A stretch of 64,000 bases of DNA from Dermatemys mawii (taxonomy: Eukaryota; Chordata; Testudines; Dermatemydidae), in contig ML677341.1 of assembly GCA_007922305.1 (NCBI GenBank), positions 70,494,421-70,558,420 on the forward strand. The letters are read 5' to 3'. The translations under genes and the position numbers were made by a program. Positions 11,001 through 23,000 of the stretch are shown here, piece after piece (position 1 is the stretch's first letter; every line of letters starts with the position of its first letter). The notes under the pieces are model-generated. The model searched no databases, had not been told where the DNA came from, and was given only the letters and a program-made list of their open reading frames with translations.

Positions 11001-14000
11001 TGGAGAATGCTCAGCACATCTGAGCATCAGGCCTCCTAGTTCACCATTTTCCCTGGGTTCGTGTAGAATTGGATCTCTCCTTTTTGCTATAAAATGCACT
11101 GGTAACCACCTTTTATCCATTACAGAGTCCCCCAGCTTGGGTGCCCGGTTAATTCTGCCTCACATTCCTGCAATACTTCAGTATCTCAGCAAAACCATGT
11201 TAAATGTGGAAAAGGTGAAAAAGAAACAGTTTAGAGCGCAAGTCAGCAAAGAGCTCAGCATTCTTTCCAAGTAAGTGATTCCTCACGGTTCAAAGGAGAT
11301 AAGCTTTGACACAATGATCCCTCAGGATGGGCTGCAAATATAGAATCAGTTGGTTGGTCACAACTAATTTAAATTCAGAGCCATTTAAAATGTTCGAACT
11401 TGTGTCACTCGACTTCCAGGTCACTGGTGGTCAATTCCCATCACTGCTGACTGAATTTTAAAAGCATGGAAAGTGAAACTGGTGCTGTGACACTGTGTGT
11501 AGCCTAAGGTTGAGTCACCAATCTGTACATTGGCAAGTGTCCCCAGGAGGAGATAATTGGTTAAGGACTGGATGATTAACCGATTAACAAAGTGAATCGG
11601 ATGTTCAGCCGAGGAGACAAAAAGAGGGGCATGTGGAAGTCAGGAAGGAAGAGCCGGCGAAGCCAGGAACTCAGTAGGTATGTCTACGCTGCAGTTACAA
11701 AACACGACTGGGCCATGCCGTGGACTGTTTAATTGCTGTGTAGACATTCGGGCTTGGGCTGGAGCCCAGGCTGTAGGACCTTGTGAGATGGGAGGGTCCC
11801 AGAGTTCAGGCTGCAACCGAGCCCAAATATCTACACGTAAACAGTCCCTTAGCTTGAGCTCAGCTCAGCTGGCAGGGGCCAGCTGTGAGCATTTTACTGC
11901 AGTGTAGATATGCCTTGAATGATGAGATATCTCTCACCTCTTGCCGTGTGCCTTGGAAGAAGGTAAAAGTGTTATGCTGTGTGGAAACAAGTACTTGTAT
12001 AGCACAATAAGTGAAGCAGTTGGCATTGAACTTGCTGCTGGTTTCCATGAGGACTGTTTGCGGTAAGAATCCAGGGTGAGGGAATCCCGTCCTGGGACAG
12101 GCACTCTAGATATTAATACTATGAGCAATCTACGACTGCTCTCCTTGGGGCTATAAAAATATTGAAGTGCTCAAACATGGCTGTAGCAGTCTGGCTTGCA
12201 TGGGTACAGCAAACTTGTAGGTCGGGTTCTCTGGAACTCTCTTCCCAAAGTAGGAAACAAATCATGAATTCCCAGGCTAAACAGTTATAGTCTGTTTCCA
12301 GAAAAGGAGAAATACAGATGTACATATCCACACAGGCACAGGGTGGATCCAGTTGCCAGATCAAGACCTTTGTTTCCAGATGTGAAAAATTCAAAATCGT
12401 AGTCTGAGTGCAGATATCAGCCTTGACTTTGAATTTCTTGCCTTTCACCAATTTGCGTCTCAGACTTCATGTTTAAATGTACATTTATATTACAAAGAAC
12501 CACCAGTGAGGGCTGTAAAAAAGGGGAGTCATTGGACTTTTTATTCCAAGCAGATGATTTACCCAGGACTGATTGATTGTTTCTTACACAACTTTGTGTT
12601 GAGGGCACGATTTAAATATATTAAAATGATCAGAATTTTTTTTATAGAAATTAGTTTAACATATCCTCGTTTAGTATTTTGTTGGTTTTTTTAATTCAAA
12701 ATACTAACAACTATTTTGCAGGAGACATATTCTGCCCTTATACGGCAACTCCCATCTGACTGAAGGCAGAATTTGGCTCTTGGTGACATGCTAAACATTA
12801 GTTTTAAAATTGGCCCTCGTGCAATTTTAAATGGGCTGATCTTATTTTATCTGAATATTCTGTTAAAAAAATCTTCTCTTCAGCTGATTCCTCACATGCT
12901 AAATTGCATCTTACTGTTAATGTAAATGTTTGAGGCTCTGATCCTGTCTCTGGGAGAATGGGTCTTGTGCCCACATAGTCCTTTTGAAGTCAGTGGCTCT
13001 ATGTGAGTTCAAGGGTCCGTTCACATGGATCCAATAGCAGCATCAAGGCCTGGCTTGTAACACCTAAAAATACGGGTTCAGAATGGATGTGCTGGCCTCA
13101 TTTTCTATTCTAGCACCAAAGTTTCACAGCTTTTATTGCAGCCCATGAAATCCCTGTTCACTTTGTGTGGGTGCATCTGTTAACCTTTTTTTTAAATAAT
13201 GTAGGATCAGCAAGTTTATACAGGACAAGGATCAGAGTTCTGTACTCATCAGCCTCCTTCTCCCATTCCTTCACCAGAGTAGCATTATGCAGGTAGGTGT
13301 GTGTTACTTCTTTCAGTGAAATGCATTTATTTTCTTCAGTAAATTGGATTATTTTTATGATGCAGTTAAAAATCTAGTAATTACATGCAAGGTATTGCAG
13401 ACATTCTTAACCATTTGAACCAGTGTAATAATAAAATCTATAGGATATTTCTAGAACACAACTCTTGGTTTTATGCGCAAGACTACGATAACACCATTTT
13501 TGTCCAGGAAAGGCCTTTTGTTTAACCCCCCTTGTATTCCCTGCACGGCCTATTTCGTCATATTAAGCTGCCTTCCCCAATAGAATCAGTCTTGGCGGTT
13601 GTCTTGCAAGGGAAAACATAGCTGAGGTGGTTGTGATTCCTCTTTTGCCAAGGGAAGATTTGCAGAAGTACTTCTGTGATTTCTAAGGCTTTGACCATTC
13701 TCACCACTGAGATGTAGTTTTTTTCCCAAGTAGCAGGAGCCCATGAAACGTTCGCACTTATTATTGTAACAGTATTAGAGCTGCTGTGATCCATCAGTTG
13801 CAGCCACTGAAGAGCAATATAAACATATACTTGAGTAGGTCTGACATTTCTTCAGGTATCCACCAATGGTGCATAAGTACAATGTGAGAGGAGAGAGATA
13901 AAGGTAACAGTGTTATACACAGGGTCCCGCTTGTGTGCCTCGTTTTTCAAAGCAAGGCTCCATCCGTGGTAAATGAAGTGCACACGCCATCCTGCGGGCC

Positions 14001-17000
14001 CAAGTCATTAAATCAAGATGTGATGCCTTTCTAAAGGATGTGCTGGAGTTCAGTTAGAAATGATGGGCTTGATGTAGGAATTACTTGCTGAAATTCTATG
14101 GTCTGTGTCTACAGGAGGTCAGAGTAGATTATCATAATATTACCTCTGAACTGAAAATCTACGTATCTATAAGGAAATGTATAAAGTTTCATTAGGAAGA
14201 CAGTATAATTACATGCTGCTGTTTAATTAGCAGATTAACAAAGACTTCAGTACTCAGCTCTGCCAGAACACTAGCCTTTCATTCAAGAAAGGATCCAAAA
14301 GAAATCACCACAGGCATGATTAATCTAACCTGCTCACACTGTGTGATTAATAGCTAATTAAAACACCGAGTTATTTCTCCAAGTGCCTATAGGAAATCTG
14401 TAATGAGGAAATTGATTTTATGCTTCCAGTCACTAATTCTCATTTAACATCTGTAATGTGCATAAATCAAATCAAAAGCTTCAGATCACACTATGGTATG
14501 AGACATTTCTCAAGGAAACTAAATGATCTAACAACATTCTTATGATTCTTGGACAACTGTCTATCTCTTTCTTTCAGGATACAGAGATTGACATCCTGAT
14601 GACAGTGCAGAACTTGCTGAGGCATTGCTTAAATCCCACAAGCTTCATTAAGCCTCTGGCAAAACTGTTTTCAGTTATCCAGGACAAATTATCTCGACAG
14701 ACACTCTGTGTGGTTTTTCAGGTATTATTACATTTTTTAAGTGCCTTTCTGTAATTTACTTATCCATCTAGTTCTGACAGATAAGGAACAATCAGAAGCA
14801 AATTAGTCTGCATTGTTCCATATAGATTTCTACATCTTTAAATCTACATCAAGTTATTTAGAATAATAAAAATAATTGTGCCTGACAGCTGTTAGTGAAG
14901 TAAAAAGACAGTTGTCAACATACTGTTTTGGCCTGCTGCATTCTGAATGATGTGCAAATCTATTTATAGCTATTGCATTTTAAACCAAAGAGCAGCTTAT
15001 CTATAACACTGGTCTACAATTTTTTAGAAGTCGTCTGCTTCAGAGATAAAATGTGATATTTATTATGTATTTTGATGTGCTGAATTCAAATATGACAATT
15101 AAAACAACCGATTGGCTACTGTTTCTAAGATATTTAAGTTTTTACATTTTATGTCTATGTATATTGTGTAGTTAGTAGAGTTTTAATCATTAATTGTAAA
15201 CCTAGGTCTTTTCATGTGTTTGCTGTTGCTTTACATGATAATATTTCACCTATCCTGTTTATGTAACACTTTTTAAAAATCAGCAAAAGGGTTATATAAA
15301 TAAAATGTATTATGAAACAAAAGGCAGAAAACTATTATGTACATAGTTTAGTCTTATTCAGTGTCTACTTGACGCTTCTTGGCTTGTCTCTTGTATTCAT
15401 TAAATGGAGCATCTCTTGTCACTGTCCAGCAATAGTCTGCAAGCATTGATGGGCTCCATTTGCCCTGATAGCGTTTCTCCATTGTTGCAATGTCCTGGTG
15501 AAATCGCTCGCCGTGATTGTAGCCCACTGCTCCGCAGTTCGGTGGAAAAAAATCTAGATGAGAGTGCAAAAAATGTATCTTTAGTGACATGTTGCAACCA
15601 AGGCTTTTGTATGCCTTGAGGAGGTTTTCCACTAACAACCTGTAGTTGTCTGCCTTGTTGTTTCCGAGAAAATGTATTGCCACTGACTGGAAGGCTTTCC
15701 ATGCCGTCTTTTCCTTGCCACGCAGTGCGTGGTCAAATGCATCATCTCGAAGAAGTTCACGAATCTGAGGACCAACAAAGACACCTTCCTTTATCTTAGC
15801 TTCACTTAACCTTGGAAATTTTCCACGGAGGTACTTGAAAGCTGCTTGTGTTTTGTCAATGGCCTTGACAAAGTTCTTCATCAGACCCAGCTTGATGTGT
15901 AAGGGTGGTAACAAAATCTTCCTTGATTCAACAAGTGGTGGATGCTGAACACTTTTCCTCCCAGGCTCCAATGACTGTCGGAGTGGCCAATCTTTCTTGA
16001 TGTAGTGGGAATCTCTTGCACGACTATCCCATTCGCAGAGAAAACAGCAGTACTTTGTGTATCCAGTCTGCAGACCAAGCAAGAGAGCAACAACCTTCAA
16101 ATCGCCACAAAGCTGCCACTGATGTTGGTCATAGTTTATGCACCTCAAAAGTTGTTTCATGTTGTCATAGGTTTCCTTCATATGGACTGCATGACCAACT
16201 GGAATTGATGGCAAAACATTGCCATTGTGCAGCAAAACAGCTTTAAGACTTGTCTTCGATGAATCAATGAAGAGTCTCCACTCATCTGGATCGTGAACGA
16301 TGTTGAGGGCTGCCATCACACCATCGATGTTGTTGCAGGCTACAAGATCACCTTCCATGAAGAAGAATGGGACAAGATCCTTTTGACAGTCACGGAACAT
16401 GGAAACCCTAACATCACCTGCCAGGAGATTCCACTGCTGTAGTCTGGAGCCCAACAGCTCTTCCTTACTCTTGGGTAGTTCCAAATCCCTGACAAGGTCA
16501 TTCAGTTCAGCTTGTGTTATGAGGTGTGGTTCAGAGGAGGAGGATGGGAGAAAATGTGGGTCCTGTGACATTGATGGTTCAGGACCAGAAGTTTCATCCT
16601 CTTCCTCTTCCTCGTCTGACTCAAGTGAGAATGATTCTGGTGCATCAGGAACCGGCAGTCCTTCTCCTTGGGGTATTGGGCATATAGCTGCTGGAATGTT
16701 TGGATAATGCACAGTCCACTTTTTCTTCTTTGACACACCTTTCCCAACTGAAGGCACCATGCAGAAGTAACAATTGCTGGTATGATCTGTTGGCTCTCTC
16801 CAAATCATTGGCACTGCAAAAGGCATAGATTTCCTTTTCCTGTTCAACCACTGGCGAAGATTTGTTGCACAAGTGTTGCAGCATATGTGTGGGTCCCACT
16901 TCGTGTCCTGATCTCCAATTTTGCAGCCAAAATAAAGGTGATAAGCTTTCTTAACCATAGTGGTTATACTGCACTTTTGTGATGCAAAAGTCACTTCACC

Positions 17001-20000
17001 ACAAACATAGCAGAAGTTATCTGCACTGTTCACACAAGTACGAGGCATCTCTGCTCACTTTGACTAAACAGAAATGTGTCCCTTTGCAAAATCAAACACT
17101 GACAAATAAGAGAGCACGACACTATATGATTTCTAGAGCTGATATAGGGCAATTTGTTCAGCAGAGTGATGTAAGCTTCGTTATGATTGCATCATCCATG
17201 ACTTCTAGGAATAACATGATGCAATTCATATCATGTATTATGCAATACCAGCTTCAGATTGCATCATTCATTGTTTTGCCTAAAAAGCAAGTAGTGTCCA
17301 AACCCAGTCATAGATTTATTCATAGATCCAGTCAAAGATGTATTTTAGTCATTTCTGGTTTAAATTGCGATCCCTTCCCTTTATAACTCACTTATCCTCC
17401 GCCATTCCCATGTCAAGGGTCGTATATACTGACCCAATAAAATATTTTGGAAACTAGAGCCAATCAACAGTTTTAAGCATCATTTTCGTTCTCAGTGACC
17501 CAGAATTAGTAAAGTTTGACTACATTTTTTTTAGAAGCATTTTGGCTGTAGAGCAGTATAACAAATCTCTACATCTATGAGTAAAGCTGGATTTTGACTG
17601 CCTGAAGTAGATTTTATTTTTACGCCCACTCCCCAGTTTGATAAGGAATCACCCAGGCTGTTTTGCACATCCGTGGAATGGCACACATTACATTTGTTTA
17701 AGAGCCTGATTCTGTTCCAAATTGTAGCAGAAAGAGGCTCTAAAGTTCAAATATTTTTATTTTCTGCATATGATTTTACTAGTTTTGGTTTTAACTTTTT
17801 TTGTTTTTCTTTTGGTAGACTTTGTCTGATCTGGAAGGTGAATTGAAATACATTACTGAGGTAGTTAAGGTATGTACATTTTTTCATTTACTTTTTTATT
17901 GAATGTTTGTGTTAAAATTCTTTTAAATGAATGATTTGCTGTTTCTATTAGTTGAATGCCTTTGATCAACGACATCTTGATGATATCAATTTTGATGTAC
18001 GCTTGTCAGCGTTCCAAGCAATCACTTCGCAGATCAAAGAAATGCAAAGAGTGGACATCAACTTTCTTATTCCTGTCATGCATAACTGTTTCTACACCAT
18101 TCAGGTGAGTGGAAAGTTTCTCCTCTTGTGCTGGCATAGGGTTTGTGTAATTAGTGTTACTTCCCAGTTCTTTTGCTAGTTTTTGGTGCCAAGAAATAGC
18201 ATGCGTGAAATGGTTTCCTTTTCACAAAAGCCAAGATTTGATTCTTCCCTTGTGATGTCCATGCTGCATTTTCTATGAATGCTCTGACAGGCAAGCACAG
18301 TGCAGCAAGAGGAAGATGAAGGGCCTAGTACGGGCCCAAGGTGCCTCTTCAGCACAGAGCCAAGCACCTCTCTGCGGAATCGGGGCTGCACAGCCACAGA
18401 GGCACACTGGAAATCTTGAAAAGCTGCTTTTCCCTCAGTGGCAGCTACAGGGGTCCCATTCTAACACTCAGTGAAGTCCAATGAGAGTCTTTCCATTGAG
18501 TTCAACGGGCCAGTGTATCTGGCCCATAGCTTCTCCTGGGAAGGGGATGGAAACTTTTGCATAACTTCTGGATCCATGGTGGGCTTTGTTATAATATTTC
18601 AAATGGGACTTGTGGAGAGTGGCTGTTCTCTCTGTTATAGCTCTTTGAAACAGCTGTGTTGGGGTTGAGGAGGGGAGGGTGATAATCCAGTTTTGAAGCT
18701 GTAGCTCATGGTGAAATATGGAGATTTAGTCATTCATTGTGGTGGTGTTTCTAGACTTACGTGATGTGATCTTTTTACCATGTCAGTTAGGGGACATGTC
18801 TTTAAGTGACAGTGCCAGCCTGTGCTTGACCAGTATTATCCACCGGATAGCAGAAATCAGCCACACAGAAGATGAATACAAAGAAATAATCCAGCACACT
18901 CTACTGCTGTCTTTGAGAAAAGGACTGAAGAGCAAGACTGAGGTAGGCACTTGAGGTCCTAATGATTATCCCCTGGTTATGCTGATGATTAGGGCCCTAC
19001 CAAATTTATGGTCCATTTTGATCAATATCATGGCCAAAGGGTTTTAAAATTGGTCAGTTTCACATTTTCAGCTGTTTACACCTGAAATTTCAGGGTGTTG
19101 AAACCCTGGGGGACCCAACCCAAAAGGTATGTGGAGGTGGGTCTGACACACACCCGCCCCAGCAGGGGAAGAAAAAGGCTTGTTCCTCCCCAGCCCAGCA
19201 GGGACTCAGAGCTAAGAGCCTGTTGACTGGGGCACTTCCACCAGGAGTGGGCGATCAGCCCCACCTCCAGAAGTCTCCTCCAGTTACAGGAACCTCCAGG
19301 GCTGCTGCCCAGCACTAGAGATTCCTGCAGCAGGAGGTGGAACTCGGAAGTGGGTCTGATCTCCCTCCAAGAGCAGCTGTGCAGGGAATGGACAAGTCCT
19401 GTCTCTCCCCAGCCCAGCGGGGAAATGCACCTAGGATCTTCCTGCTGGGGCGCTCCCAGCAGCAAGGGGAGATCAGATTTCACAAGGAAGGGCTTATTTC
19501 ACCTCTGTGACAGGTTTTTCACTACCATGAAATTGATAAGGCAGTGCTGATATTCAAATTCATGAGTTATTTGATCATCTGTACCATTGCAATGGCAAAC
19601 AGAAGTGGTGTAATGCGCAGAAAATTTATTATTGGATTTAAATCTTTTTAAAAAATACAGTCCGTCCTCTCTTCTGTATTTCCCTGCATAGCTTAGCTTT
19701 CCTCTAGGTAGCCCTTTGGGGCAGGGATTTTCTTAATTTTTGTGTACATTGCACAAAACTAAACTATCTAAACTAAAACAATCTGTACTAAACAAATAAT
19801 AAAAGGCATGACTGTGTCAAACATGTTTGTAAGTAGTCCTGAAGTGATTAGCTATTCTACACCAGGTATTGCTGCATTTCCTATCAACACTAACCTTTCG
19901 TCACTTGCTGTTTGTAGAGCATTCAACAAGACTATACTTCGTTACTTTCCTGCTTGATTCGAACTTTTCCAAAGCACCCAGAATTTCAAGACTTGGTCCA

Positions 20001-23000
20001 GCTAACTGACTGTCATGATCCTGAGGTGGATTTCTTTGAGAACATGAAACATATTCAGGTAAAACACAGGGTGCTCCTTTTCCATTATGAAACATTAGCG
20101 TTTGCTCAAGAGTAAAATTTTCAAAAGTGACTTAGGCTTACAAGACTCTTTGAAAGTAAATGGGACGTAGGTTCACAACTACTTCTGAAAATGGGACTGG
20201 TGCCTTAGTTACTTCAGTGATTGTTTTATCTTAGCTCTTTTATAAATCTAAGTTTGTATTTACATAAAATTGTTCAGACTTTCATTATAGTATCTCGTGT
20301 TGTCTGTATAGATATTCTCAATCATTTGACTAAAAGGCGTGATCTCTTCAGTATTTTTATTCATAAAATGCCATAGAGTCTAATGTTCTTATTTCTTAGC
20401 AGCCCCATGTTCCTGTCTGTAGCTCAGTCTTGCTTTGTCCCTTCTTAACTGTTATGAAACTAGCGAGGGTTTGTTGTACAAACACTGTCCACATAGTGTT
20501 TGTATTGAATAAATTAAGGAATAGTCTTTGACAATATTTTAGCATGCATGTAGGGCCTGACTTGAATGGGCATTGGATCAGGTCTTGAATTTCCTAATCT
20601 CTGCTGCATCTTTTCATTCCTTTTTAAATATACCCATCGCAATGCTTCGATCTCCCCTCTTTGCTTAGAGTAAATTTGACATACAGTTTTCCTTTTCAGA
20701 GAGAGCTTTTCTTACATCCCTAGTTACATGTTGCCTGTGTTTTCTAAATTTCCTTTCTCACATAATTTCTCATCCACTTTCCCCCCCATTATAATCAGTT
20801 ACCTCCTCCTGTCTGATGCCTTGAGGATGCCATAAGCCACTGTTTGTGATTTATTTACTGAATTGTGACATTTATAAAGGAGCAAAGCTGGAGAAGGTTC
20901 AAAGATGGAGGGGGGGAAAAGGTGACCCTTCGCTAGAAATGATGACATGTGTTTATTTCATTGTGTTTAAGCTTTGGGCACTCTTGCAATTGCTACATCA
21001 AAAATGAGTAAATGCAAATGTTCTGTTATTAGATGTTCATGAATTTGCCAATCTCTACCAGATCCACAGAAGAGCTCGAGCCTTAAAGAAATTCGCGAAG
21101 CAGCTGACTGAAGACAAAATCGTACTGTCCTCCAAATCTCTGCAGAACTACATCATGCCTTATGCAACTACTACTATTTTTGATGAGAAAATGCTTAAGG
21201 TAGGCTTTTAATATAAAGCTAATTTAGTACTAATGTATCCTTCTTTATTGCATTGGTCTGCCTGCAGTGCTTGTCACCTTAAAAGGGTAATGGATGTGGA
21301 GTATGTTGCTTTTTAGATGACAGTACTGTATCTCTTTCCATTGGTGAAGGAGGATTAAGAAGGCACAGATGCAGCTAGGATCCAGTCCTGTCAGATGCGA
21401 AGCACTTCCTGCATCTGAGAGAATTTGGTCCCTTTATTTCTTTCCTTACTTTCTATGCTGGAAATTTCTCATCATACAGATGATTAATTTACGAAGTGGC
21501 TTGGGTGGAATTTTTTCTCTCTGTCTCCCAAATTCCCAGAAACTCCATTGCAGAGAGCTTGTCAGATTAGTTTCTCAAGGAAGCAATATTCACTGGTGTG
21601 GCATGTGTACAGAGAGATGGGTATGACATCAATAATAAACTCAGATCCTCTAAAGTCAGCAGTGATTTTGTAATTGAGATAGACAGCTTGAAGCCTGATG
21701 ACATCTAATCTGCCATCCTTGTTTAAAATATTATTTCTTGTACAAAATATATGAAACAAAACTACTTTTAGGGCCAGGGTTACATAGACTCACAACACTG
21801 TCTGGTTGGTATTTAGAAAGCCAGAGATGGGGTTTTGGAGGGGTTTTGAGGGTTTTTTTAAGAGCTGTTCTATACTTCCTGAGAGATTTCAGTGTTCTAG
21901 AGATACACAGGAAAGGATCCGGCAGGGAATCACAACAGTCAGATAGGATTTGTTCAGTTTTTGTAATGTGAGAAATCTACTTACACCCTGATGCTGAAAA
22001 TGCTTACATGTGTTTATCTTTACACAAATGGTCCCATTGACTTTGATGGGATTACTCATGTGAACAAAGTTTAATATATGGATAAGTATTTTCAGGATTG
22101 GCACCTTAGTCATAGAGTGGACTCAGAAATCAATTTCTATCTGATTTATTTTCAGGGACTTGGGAAAATCTGAAAGAGTTAAAAGAAATCCCCCATATAT
22201 GGACTTTGTTTATTTTAGTCCTGTGTTTCATTGATTTAAATGCATTTTATATCTTTGTTTGAAATATATTAATAGTGATGATTTTTTTGGTTTGTATTTC
22301 GGCAGCATGAAAATATGATAACGGCTTCAGTTGAAGTTGTAGGTGCTGTTTGCAGGCGTCTCTCTTGGTCAGCATATATGTACCATTTAAAACATTTCAT
22401 ACACGTTTTGCAAACTGGACAGATCAATCAAAAACTGGGTGTCAGGTACAGTAATGCTTGTTTTCAGTGCTCACTGTCATGCTACAAATAGAAGATTCAG
22501 CATGTTAATGGATAGTTTTAGGATTTTGTCACTGTTTTGGGGCAACTACTCTCTGAGTTGGAGTTCTGTAATTGAAAATCAGTTGGAAAAAAAATCCCCA
22601 AAAATGGTACCTTCAAGTTTTTTGACCAACAATCAGTCTAAACCCCCCTTTTCCTTATATGCAAAGAACTGACCTTTAATTTCAATCTGTTGTTTGACAG
22701 CTTGTTAGTGACTGTGCTAGAAGCTTTTCATTTTGACCACAAGACCCTTGAAAAGCAACTCAAGACTCTTCAAAATGAAGGTGAGTTTTCAGATTCTGAA
22801 CGATGGAACCTCACATGCTAGTTGCTCATAGTCTAGACACTTAAAGTTTTCTATGGCTTTACACCTCAGGTTAGCGCCTTCCGACTTTTAAGATGTACTA
22901 ATTGGAAGGCCTGTTTTGACTGATCTACTCCCTTTGACTGTCTCTTCATAATTAGCACTAGTCCTGGGGCTTCCACGGGCCAAAATAACCACGTCATAAC

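Noticed and set aside
15354..17048. 564-codon ORF as an independent host gene
   Set aside because: Inverted ends, ATAAC flanks, antisense placement within an intron and lack of introns favour a transposon gene; host use remains possible but is unsupported.
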